A stretch of 21,082 bases of DNA from an uncultured Actinomycetes bacterium. Lineage in GTDB: Bacteria; Actinomycetota; Actinomycetes; Nanopelagicales; Nanopelagicaceae. Of this stretch, positions 15,133-21,082 are shown piece after piece (position 1 is the first letter of the stretch; each line of letters begins with the position of its first letter). Both the position numbers and the translations under genes were made by a program. The stretch is from positions 1 to 21,082 of the forward strand of contig CAIYQS010000196.1 in the NCBI GenBank assembly GCA_903928395.1. Direction: 5' to 3'. The notes beneath the pieces were generated by a model. That model did no database searches and was not told the DNA's origin. It worked only from the letters and a program-made list of their open reading frames with translations.

Positions 15133-15960
15133 CTAGGCAATTCTCGTAAGCGAGACGGTAACTTCGATTTTGCGACTGCGTCCACCGCTAAAAATGCCTT
15201 TGAGAGGTGATACGTCGTGGTAATCGCGACCACGAGCAACCAATATATGGTCTTCGGCCACCGGATTCCCATTTGTTGGATCGAAGGGCAACCAATGCCC
15301 AACCCAGGCTTCGACCCAGGAGTGGGACTCGCCGATAACCTGTTCGCCAATTTCTCCAGAGCCGTTGTAAAGATATCCGGAGACATAACGCGCTGGAATT
15401 CCGGCTTCTCGAAGTATCGAGAGGGAGGCATGCGTGAAATCCTGACAAACTCCTGCACGTTTCTCCCACGCTTCACTCGCTGGTGAATAAACATTAGTTG
15501 ATCCAGGTAAGTAAGTAATCTGCTCTCTCATCGCTTTGTTAAGGAAATGGATAGCATCGAGCGGAGTGTCCTGTAATCGCAATTCGAACGGCGGTGTTAT
15601 TGGATTTACGAGCTCTGTAAACGATAAGTACTCACGTAAGTCGTTTTTGAGTACATCAGATTGCAGGTCATCCCAGCTGGCATTTAGATTTCCGAGCGCA
15701 GGAATATTGGTTTCTACCAAACTCTGCGAGACGATTTCAAGGTAGGTATGAGGAGTCTGAACATCAAAAGCTTTTACTTCGGTTCCAAAATAGTCTTTAT
15801 AACTAAAAACCGTGGAAAATGGATTCACTTTAAGGTCGTGGCTGATGACAAATTGATCCGGAGTATTTACTGGAGTCATCCGGGCCTCATTAAAAGAGGC
15901 TGATACTTCTGACTCATATTGAAAACTAGTTGAATGGGTAACGCTCAGTCGCCAAGCCAT
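15133..15960 (-). CDS. Transglutaminase-like cysteine protein of the ATP-grasp / alpha-E operon
   Basis: A 275-residue protein with an N-terminal beta-rich domain typical of bacterial transglutaminases (MAWRLSVTHSTSFQY...FNEARMTP, 1-30) and a papain-like core. The catalytic triad is visible: Cys172 in AGVCQDFTHASL, His213 in ESHSWVEAW, Asp227 in FDPTNG. No signal peptide, so cytosolic. Homologues are predicted peptidases or amide-forming enzymes and recur beside circularly permuted ATP-grasp and alpha-E genes. I chose ATG 15960, which overlaps the alpha-E stop as TAATG and has GGAG six bases upstream; a TTG four codons earlier is less likely. msrB follows after 13 bases. Confidence 0.93.
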   Translation of the reverse strand: MAWRLSVTHSTSFQYESEVSASFNEARMTPVNTPDQFVISHDLKVNPFSTVFSYKDYFGTEVKAFDVQTPHTYLEIVSQSLVETNIPALGNLNASWDDLQSDVLKNDLREYLSFTELVNPITPPFELRLQDTPLDAIHFLNKAMREQITYLPGSTNVYSPASEAWEKRAGVCQDFTHASLSILREAGIPARYVSGYLYNGSGEIGEQVIGESHSWVEAWVGHWLPFDPTNGNPVAEDHILVARGRDYHDVSPLKGIFSGGRSRKIEVTVSLTRIA

Positions 15961-16853
15961 TAATTGCTCCAAACAATTGAGCCAATTGGTCGAAAGAATC
16001 GCAACCCGATTCCGTCAGTTGTTTGTGCCACAGCGGGAGTGGTTTTTGCGATGATCCGTTCCAATTCATCCAGATCGTCTCCCAGATACCTAATCTGGCT
16101 TTCGAGCATTCCGATCGGGCGCAAAATGTCATCTACGTGAAGTTGAGTCATTACGGCGATTTCACGGAGTTCTGCGTCGGCTCTTTTCGCGCATTCAGCG
16201 ATTGAGCGGGGAAAGGTTTCTGATTCAACGAGGAATCTTCTGACGCCGACCGTTGTAAGCGGAACTCTCTCCCGTAAATACGTATTGAGTGCTCCGACTG
16301 CTCGGAGTGTTGTTGCAGGACCCTGATCCCGCCACTCATTTTCAAGTTTAAGTGCGAGCAAACGACTCATAAGATCCATGCGCTCGAGCGAACGACCAAC
16401 AGTTAAGAAATGAGCTGATTCATCTTCGGGGGCTAACCATTCGAAAATTCCATTTGTGACCGCGAGGCGATCTAATATTGATCGGAGAGAACGTCCAGGC
16501 GCAGCAAGACTAAAATCGTCTGTGGTCGCGTTGAGTTGGTTGATTGCTTGATAGAAATCACTTGGCAGGATGTCTCGAATCAGTCTGGCATTGGAGCGTG
16601 CACTATGGATGGATCCCAATAACGTCCCGGGATTAAGCGGTTCTCCATATGCAAGCGCAACAAGTTCACGTGCGCTCTTTGGGTCTCCTTCCAGCCCAAG
16701 ACCGTGACTAATTAGCGTACAGCCACGTTTTACATGGGCTCTATTGTCTTGGACCAAGAGTTGGTGAAATTCAACCAACAATCGACTCATACCTTCTGCG
16801 CGCTCGAGATAGCGCCCTAGCCAAAAAGAAGTTTCAGCAAGCCGGCTAAGCAT
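15960..16853 (-). CDS. Alpha-E domain protein (DUF403)
   Basis: All-helical protein of 297 residues, no signal peptide or membrane helix. It begins with the family signature MLSRLAETSFWLGRYLERAE and contains ARSNARLIRDILPSDFY (about 85-101), both typical of alpha-E proteins. No enzymatic activity is established; comparative genomics predicts it works with circularly permuted ATP-grasp and transglutaminase-like partners in peptide modification. The ATG at 16853 overlaps the end of the ATP-grasp gene by eight bases and has GGGAG seven bases upstream. Its own stop shares one base with the transglutaminase start. The three genes therefore form a translationally coupled unit. Confidence 0.93.
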   Translation of the reverse strand: MLSRLAETSFWLGRYLERAEGMSRLLVEFHQLLVQDNRAHVKRGCTLISHGLGLEGDPKSARELVALAYGEPLNPGTLLGSIHSARSNARLIRDILPSDFYQAINQLNATTDDFSLAAPGRSLRSILDRLAVTNGIFEWLAPEDESAHFLTVGRSLERMDLMSRLLALKLENEWRDQGPATTLRAVGALNTYLRERVPLTTVGVRRFLVESETFPRSIAECAKRADAELREIAVMTQLHVDDILRPIGMLESQIRYLGDDLDELERIIAKTTPAVAQTTDGIGLRFFRPIGSIVWSN

Positions 16854-18417
16854 TATTGACTCCCGTCTGCTGCTGTTGCTCCTCTTGTTGCTGCATTCTT
16901 GTTATTGGCAATACATCTGGTCCAACAGTAGGGGGAACCACTTCGTGATCAAGTGGATCAATGAGGCTCTCTTCAAAAATTTCAGGATATGACTTCACAT
17001 CGGTTTCACTCTCCGCGAGTACCCACGTATCTTTGCTTCCGCCACCTTGACTTGAGTTAACAACAACATTTCCAGCTACAAGTGCGACGCGGGTGAGTCC
17101 TCCCGGCAGAACCCAAATTTCCTTCCCATCGTTGACCGCAAAAGGGCGAAAATCAATATGACGCGATGCAATAGTTCCGTCTTCAACAACAGTAGGGCAC
17201 GTGGATAACGCGATGAGAGGTTGCGCAATCCAATTTCGCGGATTGCTTGAAATTTCTTTTGCTACTTCTTCCAATTCACCCTTGGTTGCTCGAGGTCCGA
17301 TAGTTATGCCATATCCACCTGAACCTGCCACGGGTTTTACTACAAGGTCGCTAATATTCTTCAAAACGAAAGCCATCACGTCGGGTAACTGAAGGTCAAA
17401 GGTATCCACATTAGGAATTATGGGTTGCTCATTTAAATAGTATTCGATTAATTTTGGAACGTACGGGTAGAGGGCTTTGTCATCAGCAACACCGTTCCCA
17501 ATTCCATTAGCGATAGCCACGTTATTTGAACGGGCTGCATTAATTACTCCAGGAATCCCAAGGACGCTATCTGGTTTGAAGTGAATCGGATCAAGAAAGT
17601 CGTCATCGATGCGGCGATAAATGACGTCGACCAACTCCGAGCCTTTCGTGGTCCTCATAAAGATCTGATTATTTTTGCAATACAGGTCTCGGCCTTCAAC
17701 AAGTTCGACACCCATTCGGCGAGCTAGGAAGGCGTGTTCAAAGTGAGCTGAGTTGTGAACTCCTGGAGTGAGTACAACTACATTCGGATGTGATTTCTTA
17801 TCCGGTGCCGCTGCGACCAACGCTGCTAAGAGCCGTTCTGGATACTCATCGACACTTCGAATGGAGTATTCATTAAATAATTCAGGCACAACGTGCGCCA
17901 TAGTGCGACGATTTTCAAGAACATAACTTACCCCAGATGGTGACCGCAGATTATCTTCAAGGACGCGCAGTACGCCCTGTTGATCTCTTACAATATCGAT
18001 TCCTGACACGTGTATTCGTACGCCGTTGGCGGGTTTGATCCCGTGCGCACTCCGATGGAAATGTTCGGAGGTGACGATGAGTGATTTCGGAACAATTCTA
18101 TCTGCGAATAATTGTTGTTTGCCGTAAACATCATCGAGAAATAGTTCCAGTGCCTTGATGCGTTGTTTAATTCCTTTTTCTAAGTGATTCCATTCGGCTA
18201 CTTCAACAATCCGCGGGATTAAATCAACTGGTAGTGGTCGCTCAATGCCAGAAAGAGTGAATGTGATCCCTTGCATCGCTAGATAAAGATCACGTTGCTT
18301 CGCCTTCATGATCCATTCAGTTGATTGAATTTTGGTGAGTTCGCTCCACAATTCGGTTACAAGTTCGCGAGGCTGACCATCAACCAGAAATTCATCTTGT
18401 GCCTGAAATTGCACCAT
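16846..18417 (-). CDS. Circularly permuted ATP-grasp protein (DUF404/DUF407), predicted amide ligase
   Basis: First gene of the operon, 523 residues, cytosolic. Conserved blocks are seen in order: LEDNLRSPSGVSYVLENR (153-170), PGVHNSAHFEHAFLARRMG (218-236), VDVIYRRIDDDFLDP (263-277), NGIGNGVADDKALYPYVP (304-321), the nucleotide loop KPVAGSGGYG (361-370), and NSSQGGGSKDTWV (454-466). ATP-grasp enzymes form amide or thioester bonds through acyl phosphates; this permuted branch is predicted to add amino acids or amines to a peptide or small molecule, but the substrate is unknown. The C-terminus ends in a Q/E-rich tail (509-517) that looks like a species-specific addition. ATG 18417 has GGAG seven bases upstream. 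The leader contains a possible TATACT -10 at 18489-18484. Confidence 0.93.
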   Translation of the reverse strand: MVQFQAQDEFLVDGQPRELVTELWSELTKIQSTEWIMKAKQRDLYLAMQGITFTLSGIERPLPVDLIPRIVEVAEWNHLEKGIKQRIKALELFLDDVYGKQQLFADRIVPKSLIVTSEHFHRSAHGIKPANGVRIHVSGIDIVRDQQGVLRVLEDNLRSPSGVSYVLENRRTMAHVVPELFNEYSIRSVDEYPERLLAALVAAAPDKKSHPNVVVLTPGVHNSAHFEHAFLARRMGVELVEGRDLYCKNNQIFMRTTKGSELVDVIYRRIDDDFLDPIHFKPDSVLGIPGVINAARSNNVAIANGIGNGVADDKALYPYVPKLIEYYLNEQPIIPNVDTFDLQLPDVMAFVLKNISDLVVKPVAGSGGYGITIGPRATKGELEEVAKEISSNPRNWIAQPLIALSTCPTVVEDGTIASRHIDFRPFAVNDGKEIWVLPGGLTRVALVAGNVVVNSSQGGGSKDTWVLAESETDVKSYPEIFEESLIDPLDHEVVPPTVGPDVLPITRMQQQEEQQQQTGVNNA

Positions 18418-18471
18418 GTGAGCTCTCCAACCAGCGTCAAATTATTTGCAACACCGGCAGCCCTGTCGGAT

Positions 18472-18502
18472 GGGAATGGGAGAAGTATAGGGATGGGCGG
18501 GG
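18472..18502 (+). other. Five-tract guanine run, possible G-quadruplex, in a divergent intergenic region
   Basis: Five G-tracts (18472-74, 18478-80, 18490-92, 18495-97, 18499-18502) with loops of 3, 9, 2 and 1 bases lie on the plus strand between the ATP-grasp operon and the nitroreductase. The minus-strand TATACT box lies in the nine-base loop. Folding is possible but not shown. Confidence 0.35.
18484..18489 (-). promoter_or_regulatory. Candidate -10 (TATACT) for the ATP-grasp operon
   Basis: TATACT on the minus strand, one base from TATAAT. It would start transcription near 18477, giving a leader of about 60 bases before the ATG at 18417. The -35 region is A/T-rich (TTTATT) and weak. Confidence 0.4.
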
Positions 18503-18538
18503 ATGAAATAAATACGGTCGAGAATTTGTTTAACCCAC

Positions 18539-19117
18539 ATGAGGAAAACTGCAGATACATCCGTAGAATTGCATCCCCTATTGGCGCAGCGCTGGAGTCC
18601 ACGCTCGTTTGATGGAGCGGCAGAGTTATCTATCGCCGATCTCACGGGAATTCTGGAGGCAGCAAGGTGGGCGCCGTCCTCCAATAATTCGCAGCCTTGG
18701 AGGTTTGTCGTGGCTCGCCGTGGTGACCATCGTTTTGCTCAACTCGTAGATTCGATGACGGGCTTTAATAAGGTATGGAGCCCCAAAGCTTCGGCTTTTG
18801 TATTGGTGTCTGCAGTCACAACGCAACCTGATGGAAGCGTTCGAACAGGGGCACTTTACGATGCGGGTCTCGCAGCTTCTTTGCTGACGGTGGAAGCACA
18901 TCACCGCGGGCAGGTAGTACATCAAATTGGTGGCTTCGATCACGAAGCCGTTAGAAGCAATTTTAATTTAGCCCCAGAAATCACACCGATTGCCATACTT
19001 GCAATTGGCAAACAAGCGCCTGCAGATGCATTGGAGAGCGAAGCTCTGATTGAGCGTGAAATTGGGGCACGCAGTCGAGTTCCACTTACTCAGTTGATTC
19101 TCAGTGGTTCGCTGTAG
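18539..19117 (+). CDS. Nitroreductase family FMN oxidoreductase
   Basis: Cytosolic FMN-dependent NAD(P)H oxidoreductase, 192 residues, usual for the family. Seen: the N-terminal FMN-phosphate motif RWSPRSFDG (18-26), the AARWAPSSNNSQPWRFVV block (41-58), and a mid-protein region LYDAGLAASLLTVEAHHRG (106-124) where family members contact the flavin and partner subunit. These enzymes act as dimers on nitro-aromatics, quinones or flavins; the natural substrate is not known. The ATG at 18539 has no Shine-Dalgarno, and the six-base-spaced position lacks a clear -10. It diverges from the ATP-grasp operon across 121 bases, and its stop codon forms part of the promoter of the next gene. Confidence 0.9.
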   Translation: MRKTADTSVELHPLLAQRWSPRSFDGAAELSIADLTGILEAARWAPSSNNSQPWRFVVARRGDHRFAQLVDSMTGFNKVWSPKASAFVLVSAVTTQPDGSVRTGALYDAGLAASLLTVEAHHRGQVVHQIGGFDHEAVRSNFNLAPEITPIAILAIGKQAPADALESEALIEREIGARSRVPLTQLILSGSL

Positions 19118-19120
19118 CAT
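19115..19120 (+). promoter_or_regulatory. -10 element (TAGCAT) of a leaderless secreted-protein gene
   Basis: TAGCAT includes the TAG stop of the nitroreductase and ends six bases before the ATG at 19127. It fits TANNNT and the spacing seen before mgtC, glpK and glpD. No Shine-Dalgarno is present (the spacer is ATTTTT). Confidence 0.45.
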
Positions 19121-19126
19121 ATTTTT

Positions 19127-19834
19127 ATGAAAAGAAGAGTTGCATTACTTGCCGTTACCGCGGTCGGTTTTCTCGCGCTTACTTCGCTCCCTGCAAATGC
19201 CATGGGAAGTGGTAATCCGTACCAAGATGCCCAAGTTGGTCTCAACTATGTCGTTTACCAACCAAGTTTTACAGCAGGACTTTCTCTCAAGAAATTTGGC
19301 ATGCATACCTGCGGAGTTGGCAAAGACGAAGCCCTTAATGTGAATTACGGTTCAGGAAAACACAATTTCTTGCTTACCGAGAGTTCAATTAACAATATCT
19401 GCCCAATGAATATGATGTTAATTCGCGGTGCAACCCGAACAGTTGTAACCAAACCAGGCGCAGGAAATTTAACCGCAACACAGGTAGTAATCATTAGCGT
19501 TGGAATTGAACGCGCACAACTCAACGTGATTTTTTCGCATTTAGTTCCGCGTTACACCGCTTCCGGCAGCAAAGTTGTTGCACCAATCTTGGTCGATCCC
19601 ACGGTCGTAACCAATGCTTCGGTTCAATTAACCAATGTCGTAGTTTTCACTGTTCCGGATCCGGAAAATTGGAAAGCGACAGTTGCAGATCCGACAATTG
19701 TTTCTTTTACTCCTGGTGGAAATCAGGGAACTTACACAACAAATCCCGGACTTAAACCACTTAAAAAGGGTTCAACTGTTGTCACGCTGGATCACAACGG
19801 AACTTTGATCGCCTTTACCGTGACTGTTTACTGA
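19127..19834 (+). CDS. Secreted protein of unknown family
   Basis: A 235-residue protein I do not recognise. The N-terminus MKRRVALLAVTAVGFLALTS followed by LPANA is a clear signal peptide, with cleavage expected after Ala25. The mature part has only two cysteines (Cys62, Cys92), which could form a disulfide, and alternates short beta-type segments with Thr/Val-rich stretches. The last about 80 residues (from VVVFTVPDP) look like an immunoglobulin-type beta sandwich; a chagasin-like or bacterial Ig-like fold is possible but unproven. No lipobox, transmembrane anchor or sortase signal, so likely released or loosely wall-bound. Its A-rich codon use (AAT, ACA, CCA) is somewhat unlike the neighbouring nitroreductase. 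It ends one base from the convergent membrane-protein gene. Confidence 0.8.
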   Translation: MKRRVALLAVTAVGFLALTSLPANAMGSGNPYQDAQVGLNYVVYQPSFTAGLSLKKFGMHTCGVGKDEALNVNYGSGKHNFLLTESSINNICPMNMMLIRGATRTVVTKPGAGNLTATQVVIISVGIERAQLNVIFSHLVPRYTASGSKVVAPILVDPTVVTNASVQLTNVVVFTVPDPENWKATVADPTIVSFTPGGNQGTYTTNPGLKPLKKGSTVVTLDHNGTLIAFTVTVY

Positions 19835-19835
19835 G

Positions 19836-20519
19836 TTAATGCAAAATATTTACTGCTCGCGCAATCACTAGTCCAACAGTTATAAGTGAAGTTGCGCTCT
19901 GCATCATCATCAGCATCTTTGCCCAGCGCGTTAAAGGCATGACGTCGGTTGGGCTAAATGCACTGGCATTTGTATATGAAGTAAAAAGGTAGTCGAAATA
20001 TGTTGGCGTCCAATCTGCTGGGGAATACCCCGGATCCGTCATCTGCGGAAAAAGAAAATCGGGATAAGGATCAATTGCCTCGGCCCGCGCGCCTGGACCT
20101 CCACGATCGAATTGCCAATACCAAAGACTAAAAACCACCATATTTGTTAGCCAAATTGACCCACCAAATGCCAAGAGGCTGCCCGGACTTTTAATACTTC
20201 CATCAATCAATTTTTGTAAAAGGTGAATGGCCGAGGCGATATTGCTCGAGGTCATAACGGCCGTCAAGCCAATTCCTAGCCACCAGGTTGATTTGCGATG
20301 GGTGGCGATCCGCCCTGGACTGATAGCTAGCAACGTGAGCATCAAAATTGCTTCTAGGCCACATATTTCGGGTTGAATTTTTAGTGAGAGCGATTTAGGA
20401 AGAAGGAGTTGCAGAAGTATTACGACGGCGACCACGAAGGAGACTGGCCACCGGTGCTCGCCTGAGTGTGGGTGATGCCAATGTGGACGGTTCGGTAGGT
20501 GGAATTCTCGGCGCTCCAT
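19836..20519 (-). CDS. Five-helix membrane protein with histidine-rich N-terminus (distantly DUF1345-like)
   Basis: A 227-residue integral membrane protein. Residues 1-22 are polar with six histidines (REFHLPNRPHWHHPHSGEH), then hydrophobic segments lie near 25-46, 54-70, 79-103, 114-135 and 200-225. Between helices four and five is a long polar loop (about 136-180) leading to FTSYTNASAFSPTDVMPLT, placed like a pore or re-entrant loop, and the last helix ends GLVIARAVNIL. The spacing resembles the C-terminal half of DUF1345 proteins (a Y-F/T-S-x-T...SD/TD loop before a helix ending in V-N), but the match is distant. Function unknown; an ion-conducting role is speculation. ATG 20519 has AAAGGA seven bases upstream. 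It is convergent with the secreted-protein gene. Confidence 0.75.
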   Translation of the reverse strand: MERREFHLPNRPHWHHPHSGEHRWPVSFVVAVVILLQLLLPKSLSLKIQPEICGLEAILMLTLLAISPGRIATHRKSTWWLGIGLTAVMTSSNIASAIHLLQKLIDGSIKSPGSLLAFGGSIWLTNMVVFSLWYWQFDRGGPGARAEAIDPYPDFLFPQMTDPGYSPADWTPTYFDYLFTSYTNASAFSPTDVMPLTRWAKMLMMMQSATSLITVGLVIARAVNILH

Positions 20520-20626
20520 AAGGGCATCCTTTCAACTGCACGGGCTAGGTACAACCCATGAATTTCACTCGAGCTACGCTGTACCTGTACCCTTCCAGAT
20601 TCCTGTAACCTTGCGGGCGAAGGTCC

Positions 20627-20699
20627 GCCCCCTTAGCTCAGTCGGTAGAGTGCTTCCATGGTAAGGAAGAGGTCATCGGTTCGATTCCGATAGGGGGCT
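20627..20699 (+). tRNA. tRNA-Thr (anticodon GGT)
   Basis: Complete cloverleaf: acceptor GCCCCCT/AGGGGGC, D stem GCTC/GAGT, anticodon stem CTTCC/GGAAG with loop ATGGTAA (anticodon GGT at 20660-20662), T stem ATCGG/CCGAT with loop TTCGATT, discriminator T. The CCA end is not encoded and must be added after transcription. A possible -10, TAACCT, lies at 20606-20611. Confidence 0.96.
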
Positions 20700-20713
20700 C
20701 GAACATTTCCCTT

Positions 20714-20790
20714 GGCGGGGTAGCTCAGCTTGGTAGAGCATGCGGCTCATAATCGCAGTGTCGCCGGTTCAAGTCCGGCCTCCGCTACCA
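20714..20790 (+). tRNA. tRNA-Met (anticodon CAT), elongator type, CCA encoded
   Basis: Acceptor GGCGGGG pairs with CTCCGCT, including G-U pairs at the first and sixth positions. D stem GCTC/GAGC, anticodon stem TGCGG/TCGCA, loop CTCATAA (CAT at 20748-20750), T stem GCCGG/CCGGC, discriminator A then encoded CCA. The anticodon stem lacks the three G-C pairs of initiator tRNA, and the GGCGGGGTAGCTCAG start matches actinobacterial elongator Met. It begins 14 bases after tRNA-Thr, so both are probably one transcript. Confidence 0.94.
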
Positions 20791-20876
20791 AAATTACGCC
20801 GAAGTTCGGTGGAATTAAGCGTGATTTAGACGAAAGCCAGGGGATGAAGTAACCTTCACCTCTTACATTGATTACC

Positions 20877-20882
20877 TAGAAT
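20877..20882 (+). promoter_or_regulatory. Candidate -10 (TAGAAT) for rpmG
   Basis: TAGAAT would start transcription near 20889, leaving a leader of about 45 bases that contains the AAAGGAG ribosome site. TTCACC sixteen bases upstream is a poor -35. Cotranscription from the tRNA genes is also possible. Confidence 0.35.
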
Positions 20883-20933
20883 TACTCTCAAGATCATCTC
20901 TGAGATTAAGAAGACACTTAAAGGAGCACGACC

Positions 20934-21082
20934 ATGGCAAGCAAGAGCGCGGATGTCCGCCCTAAGATCACTATGGCCTGTGTCGAGTGCAAAGAGCGTA
21001 ACTACATCACCAAGAAGAACCGCCGTAACGACCCAGATCGCCTTGAGCTCAAGAAGTTCTGCCCACGTTGCAAACTTTCTAC
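20934..21082 (+). CDS. rpmG: Large-subunit ribosomal protein bL33, 3' end cut by window edge
   Basis: Component of the 50S ribosome. The visible 49 codons begin MASKSADVRPKITMACVEC and contain both Cys pairs of the zinc-binding form, Cys16/Cys19 (CVEC) and Cys44/Cys47 (CPRC), with the basic NYITKKNRR segment between. bL33 is about 55 residues, so only a few codons are missing beyond the window. ATG 20934 follows AAAGGAG by seven bases. Placement after tRNA-Thr and tRNA-Met is the usual actinobacterial order leading to the secE-nusG region. The Cys-containing form, unlike Cys-free paralogues, binds zinc. Confidence 0.96.
   Translation, partial: MASKSADVRPKITMACVECKERNYITKKNRRNDPDRLELKKFCPRCKLS

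Noticed and set aside
15120..15494. A 125-codon N-terminal extension of the second MsrB, suggesting a fusion protein
   Set aside because: The extension lies entirely inside the transglutaminase gene in another frame of the same strand, has no domain-like pattern, and an ATG at 15119 gives a normal-length MsrB.
1..21082. CRISPR arrays, insertion sequences, phage or integron features
   Set aside because: No regularly spaced repeats, transposase or integrase frames, or attachment-like duplications were seen; the tRNA genes are intact and not followed by integrase.

Overview
The window is a gene-dense, chromosome-like stretch of a mid-GC member of the Actinomycetota. Evidence for this lineage: a tRNA-Thr / tRNA-Met / rpmG block, an actinobacterial-type glycerol-3-phosphate dehydrogenase and KatG, and start codons placed directly after -10 hexamers (leaderless transcription). 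The modest GC content, very short spacers and several tail-to-tail overlaps suggest a streamlined lineage such as the freshwater Nanopelagicales (acI), but that placement is inference. No gap between genes exceeds about 145 bases. There is no CRISPR array, insertion sequence or phage gene.

Left part (1-6325, all minus strand): in transcription order, a PuuC-like aldehyde dehydrogenase, a zinc alcohol dehydrogenase, and a complete ABC importer (binding protein, two permeases, ATPase cut by the window edge). The transporter belongs to the polyamine / iron / aminophosphonate importer group. With the PuuC-like enzyme beside it, uptake and oxidation of a polyamine or other amino-alcohol compound is the best guess.

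Middle, redox and sugar part (6395-12631): a short MgtC-family membrane protein, a methionine sulfoxide reductase B (msrB), and a glutaredoxin-thioredoxin reductase fusion, all on plus. Then comes a catalase-peroxidase gene (minus) that has lost its whole N-terminal haem-binding half. It is joined head-to-head to a galactokinase gene that has lost its own first codons. The junction near 10047-10051 looks like a single deletion (or an assembly join) that removed both starts and the promoter region between them.

Glycerol part (11144-14717): glpK (minus) and glpD (plus) diverge from a 17-base gap. One 7-base element, TATTCTA, reads as a -10 box in both directions and sits exactly six bases from each start codon. 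A CoA-binding protein overlaps the end of glpD.

Right part (14697-18417, minus): a tight operon of circularly permuted ATP-grasp protein, alpha-E protein and transglutaminase-like protein, followed 13 bases later by a second msrB. The first three form a conserved but biochemically uncharacterised system predicted to ligate or modify peptides. This is the best candidate in the window for a poorly described pathway. Then follow a nitroreductase, an unrecognised secreted protein, a five-helix membrane protein with a histidine-rich N-terminus, two tRNA genes and the start of rpmG (bL33).
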